A DNA stretch of 64,000 nt from Prochlorococcus sp. AG-418-I20 (GTDB taxonomy: Bacteria; Cyanobacteriota; Cyanobacteriia; PCC-6307; Cyanobiaceae). Shown here one piece after another: positions 53,592 through 62,623 of this stretch. The translations under genes and the position numbers were made by a program. The stretch lies in NCBI GenBank assembly GCA_003214175.1, contig QCLZ01000003.1, positions 86,001 to 150,000 on the forward strand, written 5' to 3'. The notes below the pieces were generated by a model that had not been told where the DNA came from, did no database searches, and saw only the letters and a list, made by a program, of their open reading frames with translations. The first letter of the stretch is position 1. Every line of letters starts with the position of its first letter.

Positions 53592-53786
53592 ATGATAGAA
53601 AATTATAAGGGGTGGGATATAACTTTGAATTGGGATAATAAAAACTATCTCCATAGGGATACCAGTAAAAATAATTTTTTCAATCAAAAGGAAAAATGGA
53701 TTGGTGTTCACTTAAATGGTGAAAAAATCTATGGTGCTTCTCTTAAAGAAATTAGGCATATAATTGATTATCCAAGTTTGCATTAA
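53592..53786 (+). CDS. Small soluble protein, unknown function
   Basis: 64 aa, Trp/Tyr-rich, with KGWDITLNWDNKNYL and GVHLNGEKIYGASL segments that suggest a small beta fold. No homologue recognised. Confidence 0.5.
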   Translation: MIENYKGWDITLNWDNKNYLHRDTSKNNFFNQKEKWIGVHLNGEKIYGASLKEIRHIIDYPSLH

Positions 53787-53806
53787 AAGCAGGTTAAAAG
53801 ATTTTT

Positions 53807-53977
53807 TTAATTATCCTTATTATTTTCATTATCTTCATTATCTTCAATTAGTTCATTAGCAATTTTTCTTAAGTCGCCCTTAATTGAGACCCAAGTAAAA
53901 GCAATTATAAAAATCGAAGCTGATATCGCAACAGTAATTTTTTCAATAGGCGACATTCCAAGTGCAATAGCAAACAT
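53807..53977 (-). CDS. Small single-helix membrane protein with acidic tail
   Basis: 56 aa: helix at about residues 14-31 (TVAISASIFIIAFTWV), then ELIEDNEDNENNKDN, a strongly acidic tail that repeats Glu/Asp/Asn. Convergent with the preceding 64-aa gene. Family not recognised. Confidence 0.5.
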   Translation of the reverse strand: MFAIALGMSPIEKITVAISASIFIIAFTWVSIKGDLRKIANELIEDNEDNENNKDN

Positions 53978-54139
53978 TTAAAAACAAAAAATAATGTTTT
54001 ATTATATTGAATTTTTTAGAATTGTTTAAATCAAATTTTTTTTTGCAATGATATTTAATTTTTTAATATAATGAAAAAATTTAAATTACTTATTATATTT
54101 TTTGTTTCTGATTTCAATTTTATTCAGTAGGATTAAATA

Positions 54140-54361
54140 ATGGAAAAAAAAAAGTGTCCCCAATGTAAAAATTTAATTTTAATAACTTCTCCAACATGTT
54201 TATATTGTGGCAGACCTAATAAATTTATAACTAAGGAATACGTCAATAAAAAATGGCATAAAGATAATAAAAAAAGAGTTTTTGATTATATATTTATTAA
54301 TAAGTATCTCGTATTTATTTTATTACTTGTAATTACAATTTTTATTATTTTTTTTAATTAA
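54140..54361 (+). CDS. Zinc-ribbon plus membrane-helix small protein
   Basis: 73 aa. CPQC (residues 6-9) and CLYC (19-22) form a short zinc ribbon; a basic linker leads into a C-terminal membrane helix at about 52-72. The plan resembles the 30305-30580 protein, though the two are not close in sequence. Function unknown. Confidence 0.6.
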   Translation: MEKKKCPQCKNLILITSPTCLYCGRPNKFITKEYVNKKWHKDNKKRVFDYIFINKYLVFILLLVITIFIIFFN

Positions 54362-54375
54362 ATATCATCAATAAA

Positions 54376-56982
54376 TCAGTCAATTATTGCATCTAATATT
54401 TCTTTAGTATTTGTAGATAGTTTATTTTTTTTAATCTGTTTAATGGTTTCAATCATATTACTTTTATAAGGTTCTGAATAATAATTGTATCTACTAAATA
54501 CTTTCACGAAACGGGAAATAACGATTGGGTTTAATTTATCGAAGTCAATTATCTTTTTTGCAATATATCTATACCCAGATCCATCCATTGCATGAAAAAT
54601 ACTATTTCTTGTTGCGAAAGTATTTAGTATCGCTCTTAATGTATTTGGTGATTTTGAATCAAAAAACTTATTCTCAAATAAATTTTCTATACTCTTTGTT
54701 TTTTTATCAGTTTCTATAGATGCCTTGAATGAGAACCAACTATCCAATACCACACTATTATTTTTCCATTTATTGAAGAAAATATTTGAAATAGTCTGTC
54801 TTTCAGGACAATCAATCCTACTAATAGAATTCAATGCTGCTTTTGCTAGCGTCATCGAATTACCCTCTACATAAACAATTATTTTCCTTCTAATTTCTTC
54901 ATCATTACCATGTAAAAGTAGTTTCCACACAGTTTCAATTAGTTTTCTTTCATGTTTCCCTTCTGGCCATAATTTATGAAGGTTTTTCTCTATTTCTTGG
55001 AGCTTAAAATATAATTCTTTTTTTAATTTGGCACCGAATAAATTATTTAATTCGTCTATTGTTTTATATATTTTAAAAGGATCTATATTTTTCATTTGCG
55101 ATTCAATTTCAGCAAAATCAGGCATACTTAGTAATTCTGATAAAAGAGATAAATTTATATCTTTATTTTTTAAAAATGATTTTAAGGTTCTTATTAATTT
55201 ATTTTCAATTTTATAATTTGGTTTTTCATCTAATCTGCAAGCAATGATATTTTTATAGAATACCCTAACGGTATTGGATATAGTAAAAAAATCTTTTTCA
55301 TATTTTAAGATTAAAAATTTTTCATCCAAGGTGGTATCAGATTCCCAATCAACGGGTGAAGAAAATTCCCGAAAATAGGAAACTAAGGGAATTGGTAAGT
55401 GAGATCCTACATTTCTAAAAATAAATTTTTGCATTTTTGTTTTTAGAACGACTGTTTTTTCTATTGTTTTATTCTCACCGCAAAATATAGCTAAATTTAT
55501 AGGAATTATTAAAGGTAAATCGTTATATCGGTTCTTCTTTATGGGATTACTTTGAGAGGCTTGAATTATAAGTTTTTGTTCTTTTTCATCCCAGATTCTC
55601 TTGAATTTAACTTTTGGTGTGCCATTTTGCTTGTACCAGAGTTTAAATTTTTTAGAATCGATTACATTGTTGTGCTCTAATATTTTATCGACAAATTGGT
55701 CTATTGTTGCTGCCTTACCATCATAAGTTGAGATGTAATTTCTAAATCCTTTATAGAAATTTTTTTCTTTTACAAGATTATTAAGCATCCTAATAATCTC
55801 AGAACCTTTTTCATATATTGTGGTCGTATAGAAATTATCTATTTCTTGATACTTTTCTGGCATAACAGGATGTGATGTAGGACCAGAATCTTCCCTAAAT
55901 TGATTTCTTCTAAGAAATTTTGCATCCTCAAGTCTCTTTATTTCATAATTATGAAGGTCTGCAGTGAATTGTTGATCTCTAAATACTGTTAAACCCTCTT
56001 TTAGAGATAATTGAAACCAATCCCTACAAGTAACTCTATTACCCGTCCAATTATGGAAGTATTCATGAGCTATCACCCCTTCTATTCTCTCTAATTCCTG
56101 ATCAGTTGTTGTTTCAGAATCGGCGAGTATTAGTTTTGAGTTGAAAATATTGAGACTTTTATTTTCCATCGCACCCATATTAAAGTGCCTTACTGCAACT
56201 ATATTGAATAATGATAAATCATATTCAAGGTTATATTTTTCCTCATCCCATCTCATTGCTTTCTTTAGGGATTTTATTGCATGTTGAACATATTTTTCAT
56301 TACCATCCTCAACATAAATATTTATTTTTACTTTTTTATTCGATTTTGTTATGAAACAGTCTTTTACACAATTAAGTTTCCCTGCTACCAATGCAAAAAG
56401 ATATGAGGGTTTCGGATATGGGTCTTCCCAAATTATTTCATGTCGATTATGTCTAAGATTATTTTCTTTTATGACATTACCATTTGAAAGTAAGATAGGA
56501 TAATCATTCTTGTCTGCCTCAATCCTTACGGTGTATTTACTTAGAATATCAGGCCTATCAGAGTGGTAACTTATCCTTCTAAATCCTTCTGCCTCGCATT
56601 GCGTGGTGATAATTCCATTGCTTTCATACATTCCTAAAAGGGATGAATTTTCCTTCGGTTTAATTATTCCTTCTATTTTTAATGAAAAATTATCTTTATT
56701 TATATTTTTAATTTTTAAGTTATTTGTTTGCTGTGTGTAATATTCCTCCTCTAAAAGTGAGTCATCTATGAATATTTTTTTAATTAATATATCTTTACCA
56801 TCAAGAATGAGATTTTTAGTATTCTTATTTTTTTTAATCAGTTTAAGTTGCGTTATAACATTAACAATATTTTTCTTAATTACGAAGTCCAAATAAATTT
56901 CTGGTATTTCAAAATCAAAGACTTTGTAGTCTTCAAGTTTTATATATTTTGAAATACTCGTTTGTTTTTTTGAATTATTCAT
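54376..56982 (-). CDS. pepN: Aminopeptidase N
   Basis: 868 aa M1 metallopeptidase. GAMENKSLNIF (the exopeptidase GxMEN motif), HEYFHNWTGNRVT (HExxH with the first ligands) and the downstream Glu in LKEGLTVFRD place the zinc site near residues 260-320. It trims N-terminal residues from peptides in the cytoplasm. Full-length family size. Confidence 0.95.
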   Translation of the reverse strand: MNNSKKQTSISKYIKLEDYKVFDFEIPEIYLDFVIKKNIVNVITQLKLIKKNKNTKNLILDGKDILIKKIFIDDSLLEEEYYTQQTNNLKIKNINKDNFSLKIEGIIKPKENSSLLGMYESNGIITTQCEAEGFRRISYHSDRPDILSKYTVRIEADKNDYPILLSNGNVIKENNLRHNRHEIIWEDPYPKPSYLFALVAGKLNCVKDCFITKSNKKVKINIYVEDGNEKYVQHAIKSLKKAMRWDEEKYNLEYDLSLFNIVAVRHFNMGAMENKSLNIFNSKLILADSETTTDQELERIEGVIAHEYFHNWTGNRVTCRDWFQLSLKEGLTVFRDQQFTADLHNYEIKRLEDAKFLRRNQFREDSGPTSHPVMPEKYQEIDNFYTTTIYEKGSEIIRMLNNLVKEKNFYKGFRNYISTYDGKAATIDQFVDKILEHNNVIDSKKFKLWYKQNGTPKVKFKRIWDEKEQKLIIQASQSNPIKKNRYNDLPLIIPINLAIFCGENKTIEKTVVLKTKMQKFIFRNVGSHLPIPLVSYFREFSSPVDWESDTTLDEKFLILKYEKDFFTISNTVRVFYKNIIACRLDEKPNYKIENKLIRTLKSFLKNKDINLSLLSELLSMPDFAEIESQMKNIDPFKIYKTIDELNNLFGAKLKKELYFKLQEIEKNLHKLWPEGKHERKLIETVWKLLLHGNDEEIRRKIIVYVEGNSMTLAKAALNSISRIDCPERQTISNIFFNKWKNNSVVLDSWFSFKASIETDKKTKSIENLFENKFFDSKSPNTLRAILNTFATRNSIFHAMDGSGYRYIAKKIIDFDKLNPIVISRFVKVFSRYNYYSEPYKSNMIETIKQIKKNKLSTNTKEILDAIID

Positions 56983-57032
56983 CTTTTATAAAGCTTTTAG
57001 ATATTTAATGCACTAGGTTAATTGTCTTGTAA

Positions 57033-57398
57033 TTATGAGTTCGACCTATTATCTTCTGTTTCACAAAGATGTGTTTTAATTTCTCCAGAAGGAAGTAGTT
57101 CGTATAGTGATGGATTAGTAATATTAGGCGATCCGTCCTCATTGAATTGGTATCTCCAGTCCCATTTTTTATCTGTAAATGAAATGTAATCTTTCCTTAG
57201 AGAGTATGGAAGCATAAGCTTTTTTTTATTCCAATTAATATTTATAAATGCTCCAGGCTTTAACTCGGATATCTTTTCTACTATGGAAAAGTCACCATTA
57301 AAATTATTTCTCATCACAAGATCAAGCTTTGTATCTTCACATATATAGCTACTATTCAAAGCTAATAAAAGTATTGAGTTAATAAAAAATGAATAAAT
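57033..57398 (-). CDS. Exported protein with a possible ATT start codon
   Basis: 121 aa if it starts at ATT (57398), or 108 aa from TTG (57359). An AGGAG lies 8 bp ahead of the ATT, and starting there gives a short hydrophobic signal-like segment (YSFFINSILLLAL) before the soluble part with two Cys. No ATG, GTG or TTG lies upstream in frame near the RBS. The mature part contains GAFININWNKKKLMLPYSLR and WDWRYQFNEDGSP; family not recognised. Confidence 0.6.
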   Translation of the reverse strand: MYSFFINSILLLALNSSYICEDTKLDLVMRNNFNGDFSIVEKISELKPGAFININWNKKKLMLPYSLRKDYISFTDKKWDWRYQFNEDGSPNITNPSLYELLPSGEIKTHLCETEDNRSNS

Positions 57399-57469
57399 TT
57401 TTTGAGCTCCTTTTAAATTAGAGTTACTTTTAAGCTAGATGAGTTAATTAAAGCTCTTTTGGGATTGAT

Positions 57470-58186
57470 TTAAATCATAATAGATTGCATACTCTTTAGA
57501 TCTACAAGATTACAATTTAATTCATCTTGATAATCCTGAACTGAAATAAAATTATTTAAAAAACCTGAATATTTTGCATCTCCGCCTATGGTGCTTGAAA
57601 GTATATATTTTGGATTGAATTTTTCAATTAATTTAGGGATTACATCAGCACCTTTTACAAAAGAACCTACTAGGGGTAATTCTAAATTTTTTGTAGGAGT
57701 AATGACTGCATCAAGACTTTGCTTATTTAAATTGTCATCAAGATATCCATGGGGTTCTATATAAAACCCATTATCTTGTTCGTCTTTAACTATGTATCCG
57801 TTTTCTATTTGTGGTACTGGAGCCCCAGCAGTGGCTTCAAAACTTAAATCAAAATGATTTATCTTTTCAGTTGGCCTAAGTACTTTAATTGAACTAAAAC
57901 CAATTTTTTTTAATATTTCAAAAGCACTTTTAGGGCAAATTATAGGAATATCCTTTCTGAACATTTCTAAAGTTGGAACATGACAGTGGTCAGATAATCC
58001 TTGGGTTAACAAAATAACATCTATTTTTTTATCTATTGAAATTTCTTCTTCTAATGATCCTTTAAAAAACCATTCACCTGGGGGAAATATTAAATCTCCT
58101 TTGAGCCAAGGATCAATAATTAAATTAGTTTTTTTAAATTTTATAAGCCAACCATTTGAACCAAGGTAGGTAGCTTCAAAAGACAT
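57470..58186 (-). CDS. MBL-fold metallo-hydrolase
   Basis: 238 aa. The core has GWLIKFKKTNLIIDPWL (residues 12-28), LLTQGLSDHCHVPTLEMF (near 58-75, with SDHCH in place of the usual HxHxDH), and C-terminal Gly/Ser segments. It resembles cyanobacterial UlaG-like hydrolases; the variant metal motif makes the catalytic status uncertain. Confidence 0.78.
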   Translation of the reverse strand: MSFEATYLGSNGWLIKFKKTNLIIDPWLKGDLIFPPGEWFFKGSLEEEISIDKKIDVILLTQGLSDHCHVPTLEMFRKDIPIICPKSAFEILKKIGFSSIKVLRPTEKINHFDLSFEATAGAPVPQIENGYIVKDEQDNGFYIEPHGYLDDNLNKQSLDAVITPTKNLELPLVGSFVKGADVIPKLIEKFNPKYILSSTIGGDAKYSGFLNNFISVQDYQDELNCNLVDLKSMQSIMI

Positions 58187-58255
58187 TATCGATAAAATGT
58201 TTTACTAGATAATAAAGTAATTTTTGCTTTATTGAGAGGTTTCTAATTTAGTTTA

Positions 58256-58558
58256 TTAGTTTGCCTCATTTAAAATTTGAAATGACTTTCTTTTTAAAGA
58301 AAATATTAAAACTTGGTTATCTTCATAACTAATTTTAAAATCTTCTTTTTCTAAAATTTCTATAGGAATTAAAGCTAATCCACCTGTACCAGAAAATATG
58401 ATTGGCATAGTGCTATTTTTCGTGCCATTCATTTTTTGTATGTCAATAGCTTGAGAAACTATTTTTCTGGCTTTCTCAAATCCGTAATCTTCTATTAATT
58501 CAGACCATAAAAAGTTAACTGATTCATATTTCGAAAACTCAATTTTTAATGTTTTCAT
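58256..58558 (-). CDS. Small soluble protein, unknown function
   Basis: 100 aa with mixed helices and strands (NFLWSELIEDYGFEKARK; STMPIIFSGTGGLALIPIEIL). The Gly-rich turn FSGTGG recalls a phosphate loop but is too short to call. Family not recognised. Confidence 0.5.
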   Translation of the reverse strand: MKTLKIEFSKYESVNFLWSELIEDYGFEKARKIVSQAIDIQKMNGTKNSTMPIIFSGTGGLALIPIEILEKEDFKISYEDNQVLIFSLKRKSFQILNEAN

Positions 58559-58606
58559 TAATAAATATTAGATATATAGCTATTTATAGAAAAGAAAAAT
58601 ATAAAC

Positions 58607-58792
58607 TTAATTACTATTTTTAAACCTATCCATGACTAGTTGTAACATATCTACTACATCTCCATCTGTTAAATTTAAATCCTTCTTTAAATCATTGCAA
58701 GTTAAATTCATTTCAAGTGCTGCTTCAGCCATATGATTAACTTTTTGGTTATCACCGCCCAATGAAATAAAGGGATTGAAGTTCTCTATCAT
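58607..58792 (-). CDS. Small soluble helical protein
   Basis: 61 aa: HMAEAALEMNLTCNDLKKDLN, a helix-rich acidic domain without signal or membrane segment. It starts 48 bp from the preceding gene's stop on the same strand. Family not recognised. Confidence 0.5.
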   Translation of the reverse strand: MIENFNPFISLGGDNQKVNHMAEAALEMNLTCNDLKKDLNLTDGDVVDMLQLVMDRFKNSN

Positions 58793-58899
58793 TTAATACT
58801 TGTTGTTACCACCTAGTTCTAGCTAAGAAATAATTAATTATCATTTATTGATACAGAAGCTTATAAATATGTTATTTAATATTTAGAAAGTTTTTATTT

Positions 58900-59280
58900 T
58901 TAAACTAAGGATATTGATATACCTTTTGATATCAATGCGAATCTTCTGGCTCTGACTAGTAAAGGAAATATCAAATTTGTTCGTTTATTTGATTTAAACA
59001 CTTTAGAAAGTAACAAAAGTAAACTACTTGAGGGATTATTTATCTGTTTGCAAATAGTATTAATAGCATCAGCCCCATGAAAGATATCTTTATCTTTCAG
59101 GAGAATTGCTCCTTTATCCAGGTCATAACCTTTCTCTAGGAGAGATTGAATTAGAGTTAAATTTTTACGACCATCAAGAATTTTAATATTATTTATCTTG
59201 CTTTTGATCTCAAGTAGCTCAGCAAAATGATTGCAGAATGGGCATTCTCCATCATAAATAAAGGTATAATTGGAAGTCAT
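58900..59280 (-). CDS. DCC-family (DUF393) thiol-oxidoreductase-like protein
   Basis: 126 aa. The signature DGECPFCNHFAEL (near residues 10-22, CxxC) and the DKDIFHGADAINTI segment (near 64-77) are the DUF393/DCC hallmarks. Probably a thioredoxin-like redox protein. It is divergent from the region leading to the 59482 gene. Confidence 0.82.
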   Translation of the reverse strand: MTSNYTFIYDGECPFCNHFAELLEIKSKINNIKILDGRKNLTLIQSLLEKGYDLDKGAILLKDKDIFHGADAINTICKQINNPSSSLLLLLSKVFKSNKRTNLIFPLLVRARRFALISKGISISLV

Positions 59281-59481
59281 TAGTAAGAAACAGTTTTGAT
59301 GGTCTTAAAGTGCGCCAACAAAACAGTAATACCTCGATAATAAAACAATTAATAAAAATTTTGTGGATTTTTTAAACGGATAGTTAAACGATTCTCATAA
59401 TTACGAAGAAATGTCTCAATATAGGTATATTTTTCATAATAATCTGTATGCTAACACGAAGATATTTACGTTTTTAAAATC

Positions 59482-59619
59482 ATGAATTTATTAGCTTCTT
59501 TTGCAATAGGTGGTTTTGTTCCTTCTGCAGCCTACGTAGGAATTGGTTCTATGGTTCTTTTTGCCCTACTTTGGATTATTGTTGGACCAAACTATAGCAA
59601 ATTAGACCCTGATCAATAA
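59482..59619 (+). CDS. Small thylakoid-like membrane peptide
   Basis: 45 aa. One helix (about residues 20-35, IGSMVLFALLWIIVG) after a hydrophobic lead-in, ending in a polar YSKLDPDQ tail. A TATGCT -10-like box lies upstream and a strong terminator lies 24 bp after the stop. The plan is that of a small photosystem- or NDH-type subunit, but I do not recognise it. Confidence 0.65.
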   Translation: MNLLASFAIGGFVPSAAYVGIGSMVLFALLWIIVGPNYSKLDPDQ

Positions 59620-59643
59620 ATCATCATCTTTAAGATAGATTTT

Positions 59644-59669
59644 AAAAGACTCATTTGAGTCTTTTTTTT
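59644..59669 (+). terminator. Strong rho-independent terminator after the 45-aa gene
   Basis: AAAAGACTC (59644-59652) and GAGTCTTTT (59657-59665) form a perfect 9-bp stem with a 4-nt loop, followed by a T run. It shows that the 45-aa gene is transcribed as its own unit. Confidence 0.9.
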
Positions 59670-59724
59670 TGCGTTTTTTAAAATTTATTTTTAGAATCAG
59701 ACAATATTATATTCCGCTAAAGAA

Positions 59725-59994
59725 ATGTTGTTAAACCCTTTTTATCCACTTACTTTTTTGAAAATCTCCTCTCTAAAAGCCACTATTCTTTTTTTATCAA
59801 TTCTTTTAATCAAATCAAATTTGCTTAGATTAAAAGGGGGACTAATAGGAGGTCTTTTTGCTTTGATACTAATATCAGGAATATTAGCCTCTAGTACCAT
59901 AGCTTTAGGATCTTTAGTTTATGTCTACAGATTAAAGAAAAAATCTAATCCTGAAGATAATCTAATCCAGGATTTAGAAACAGTTAATGTTTAA
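59725..59994 (+). CDS. Small two-helix membrane protein, unknown function
   Basis: 89 aa. Two helices (about residues 15-33 and 39-63) precede a short acidic tail (KKKSNPEDNLIQDLETVNV). Its ATG follows the preceding terminator by about 55 bp. Family not recognised. Confidence 0.55.
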   Translation: MLLNPFYPLTFLKISSLKATILFLSILLIKSNLLRLKGGLIGGLFALILISGILASSTIALGSLVYVYRLKKKSNPEDNLIQDLETVNV

Positions 59995-60028
59995 GACAAT
60001 TTAGATATCTTTAATCTAATTCGGCTTA

Positions 60029-60145
60029 TTAGAATGGGGTTCCTGGGACAAAGTGTAATACTAAAAATCCAATGCCTGCAGCAAAAACTATGGATACCGC
60101 AATTATAAGAAGACCAGATGCCATTCCTCCTTCGTTAAATGCCAT
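60029..60145 (-). CDS. 38-aa membrane peptide
   Basis: 38 aa with one helix (about residues 10-31, GLLIIAVSIVFAAGIGFLVL), a GGMASG start and a VPGTPF end. It has the appearance of a small photosynthetic-complex or NDH subunit, but I could not match it to a named one. Confidence 0.55.
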   Translation of the reverse strand: MAFNEGGMASGLLIIAVSIVFAAGIGFLVLHFVPGTPF

Positions 60146-60212
60146 TAAATTAGTGATTTTAAAGTAATCATAAATTATATTTTCTTTTAAGTAATAGTAC
60201 TAATTACCTAAA

Positions 60213-60392
60213 TCATCCAAATTTACTATTTATAGTGAATAAAAGTAATAAAATAGAAGAAAATGAGATGATAAAACCAAATATTATCATTGGTTTAGAT
60301 TTAACATTTTCATTTTTATTTAAAGTTTTCTTTGAAGAATTTAAATTTCTATCTTTTTTTTTATAAAGAAGATTGGGAAATGGTTTAATCAC
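60213..60392 (-). CDS. Small tail-anchored protein
   Basis: 59 aa from GTG. A Lys/Asn-rich soluble N-terminus (KKKDRNLNSSKKTLNKNENV) precedes one C-terminal helix (about residues 36-54). Family not recognised. Confidence 0.45.
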   Translation of the reverse strand: MIKPFPNLLYKKKDRNLNSSKKTLNKNENVKSKPMIIFGFIISFSSILLLLFTINSKFG

Positions 60393-60413
60393 GCTAATGT
60401 TTCACCCTTAAGC

Positions 60414-60734
60414 TTAATTTCCTAAATTTTTAAATAAATCTTTATGGTAATCAACAACATTTTGACAACTAATTACGGGTGTAAATTCCATATGAATACC
60501 AAATTTAGCCCTCCATGGGGCAAAATGCTCAAATATTTCTTTGTCACTATATGCCTTACATAAACATACTACTCTTCCTTCTCCAGGAGCATGAACTCTA
60601 AATAACATCTCAAATTTGTCTGATTTATCTGACTTTGACATTTCACCGTTTTCCCAAGCTTCGACAAACAGTTGATAAGCTTTTATTTGATTGTCAATGT
60701 CTGGAAATTGGCAGTCCGCAAGAAATAATTGCAT
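60414..60734 (-). CDS. DUF3303-like dimeric alpha+beta barrel protein
   Basis: 106 aa. The GEGRVVCLCKAYSDKEIFEHFAPWRAKFGIHMEFTPVI segment (residues 51-88, in part) matches the DUF3303 pattern of a ferredoxin-like barrel ending with the xPW...F...PV motif. The N-terminal ADCQFPDIDNQIKAYQLF is typical. Function unknown. Confidence 0.7.
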   Translation of the reverse strand: MQLFLADCQFPDIDNQIKAYQLFVEAWENGEMSKSDKSDKFEMLFRVHAPGEGRVVCLCKAYSDKEIFEHFAPWRAKFGIHMEFTPVISCQNVVDYHKDLFKNLGN

Positions 60735-60824
60735 TAGAGTTTTCTTTGAGTTATTTAATTATCCTTTAAAAACTTCTTTATTTATCGTAGTGTTTGAATT
60801 TGCAGATCAGATAAATAATATTTT

Positions 60825-60977
60825 TTAAATAAAGTGAGAAGAGAGAGTGTCTAGAAATTTCCCAATATCCCTTTTATATAGACTATCAGTGTTTTTTAAC
60901 GAGAAAAATTCATTATTGTTTATTTCTTTTTTTTTATTATCAGAATTAAAATTTTCATTTAGAAAAATATTTCTCAT
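60825..60977 (-). CDS. Small polar protein, unknown function
   Basis: 50 aa, very Asn/Lys-rich (FNSDNKKKEINNNEFFS), ending in a helix with FLDTLSSHF. ATG start, no recognisable motif. It may be a chance ORF in A+T-rich DNA. Confidence 0.35.
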   Translation of the reverse strand: MRNIFLNENFNSDNKKKEINNNEFFSLKNTDSLYKRDIGKFLDTLSSHFI

Positions 60978-61094
60978 AAACTTTTAATGCCTTATTAAAA
61001 ATTTAAACAAATTTAAGCGAAAGGCAAATTTCTTTACGTTCTGTATTTATTAGTGATATGTCAAACCAGATTTGAAAATAATTAATTTTTTAAT

Positions 61095-61418
61095 TTATGT
61101 ATTTATAAACTTTCCTAAAATATATAAAAATGCATTTGTTAAAGAAAGAATTACTGTTGAGATAGATGCAATAATGGGTAATAAATTAAACCATAACTGT
61201 GAGGTTGACATTGATGAGTCTATATTAAGAATATGATTTTTTCTCTTAATTCTTATTTGCAGCCAGAATATAGATAGTGGATAAACAATTCTTGAAAAAG
61301 TAATTAAAAAAGGATATAAAACACCATTATTTGAATAAAGTATAAATCCTGAATAAAAATATAAAACCCATATTATTATTCTTTGAATTATTTTTGATCT
61401 TGTTCGTTTCCTGAACAT
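61095..61418 (-). CDS. Small membrane protein, unknown function
   Basis: 107 aa with about three helices (residues 12-27, 31-50 and 77-100). Basic loops (RKRTRSKIIQR; RIKRKNH) suggest the N-terminus is cytoplasmic. Its start codon abuts the stop of the GNAT gene (1-bp overlap), so the two are translationally coupled. Confidence 0.55.
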   Translation of the reverse strand: MFRKRTRSKIIQRIIIWVLYFYSGFILYSNNGVLYPFLITFSRIVYPLSIFWLQIRIKRKNHILNIDSSMSTSQLWFNLLPIIASISTVILSLTNAFLYILGKFINT

Positions 61419-61903
61419 TACTTTAGTTGTTTATTATTTATTATTTTAAACATTCTATATCTTTCAAAAAAATAATTATTTATATTTACCGTTTCTTTAC
61501 GAATTATTTTCCATTTATGTTTAATAAATAATTTATAACTTATCAAACTCGCCTCAGTTGATAGATAAGATAAACCTTCTTTCTTAGCCTGTTCTTCTAT
61601 TTTATGGAGTAATTTGGTTCCACACCCTTTTCTCTGGAATTTAGTTTTACAGTAGAATAAAGAAATTCTATTTTTGGGATATCTTGTGGCAAAAGCAATA
61701 ATTATTCCTTTTTCAATTAGAACCCATCCTTTCCCTTCAGTTATTGACTTATCAAAATTTGGATTATTCCAAGCCTGACTTGACCAAGCCCTTTTTTGTC
61801 CATGACTATATGTTTTTTCATCTAATGATTGAATTGAATCAAAATAAACCTTCTTTAATTCGAGTTGATCTTTTGTTGTTATTTGTCTTAAATTCATAAA
61901 CAA
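61418..61903 (-). CDS. GNAT-family N-acetyltransferase
   Basis: 161 aa. The acetyl-CoA-binding motif QRKGCGTKLLHKIEEQAKKEG (in part; residues ~91-111) and the YLSTEASLISYKLFIKHKWK end are typical GNAT. It acetylates an unidentified small molecule or protein. Confidence 0.82.
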   Translation of the reverse strand: MFMNLRQITTKDQLELKKVYFDSIQSLDEKTYSHGQKRAWSSQAWNNPNFDKSITEGKGWVLIEKGIIIAFATRYPKNRISLFYCKTKFQRKGCGTKLLHKIEEQAKKEGLSYLSTEASLISYKLFIKHKWKIIRKETVNINNYFFERYRMFKIINNKQLK

Positions 61904-61917
61904 ATCACTTCTTTTCT

Positions 61918-62604
61918 ATGAATAATAAAAATATAGTGGCAATTGGCGGAGGAGGTTTTGGACGTTCTCTCGGATCTCTTGAAATTGAAAAATATATAAT
62001 TTCTTTAGTTAATAAAAAGAGACCAAGAATTTGCTTCATTCCTACAGCATCTGGCGATAATAGCCTTTATAAACTAAATTTTTATAGAGCATTTTCTAAG
62101 TTGGATTGTATAACAAGTCATATTGATTTTTTTTCAAGAACAGAAAACCTAGATGAAAAAGTTCTAACTCAAGATATTATTTATGTTGGCGGAGGTAATA
62201 CAAAAAGTATGTTAGGAGTTTGGAAAGAATGGAATTTAGAAAATATTTTACTAAATGCTTATGAAAAAGGAATTGTAATGAGTGGAGTAAGTGCTGGAGC
62301 TATTTGTTGGTTTGATAAGGGTATAACTGATTCCTTTGCCAAAGAATTGTCTATTATTGATTGCTTAGGAATAATTAAGGATATTGCTTGCCCGCATTTC
62401 GATGAAGAGAAAGAGAGAGAACCTTATGTAAATGATCTTATAAATAAGGAAATTATTAAGGAGTGTATTTGTATTGAAGGAGGTTGTGCTTTGCACATCA
62501 AAAATGATTTTGAATATTATTCAGTGGATTTTGAAAATGGTAAAAGGTGTTTTAGAGTTTTTAAAGAAAATAATAAATTAAAAAAAGAAATATTACTAAA
62601 TTGA
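61918..62604 (+). CDS. Peptidase E family (S51) protein
   Basis: 228 aa. The nucleophile is in GVSAGAICW (Ser near residue 124), with GGGFGRSLG at the N-terminus and CPHFDEE (near 160) supplying conserved His/Asp residues. It is probably a dipeptidase or a cyanophycinase-like enzyme; the glutamine amidotransferase-like fold fits both. Divergent from the GNAT gene. Confidence 0.82.
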   Translation: MNNKNIVAIGGGGFGRSLGSLEIEKYIISLVNKKRPRICFIPTASGDNSLYKLNFYRAFSKLDCITSHIDFFSRTENLDEKVLTQDIIYVGGGNTKSMLGVWKEWNLENILLNAYEKGIVMSGVSAGAICWFDKGITDSFAKELSIIDCLGIIKDIACPHFDEEKEREPYVNDLINKEIIKECICIEGGCALHIKNDFEYYSVDFENGKRCFRVFKENNKLKKEILLN

Positions 62605-62623
62605 AAATATATCTAAAGATATT

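Noticed and set aside
54071-54130. 19-codon ORF ahead of the zinc-ribbon gene
   Set aside because: No ribosome binding site and no recognisable pattern; ORFs of this length are frequent by chance.
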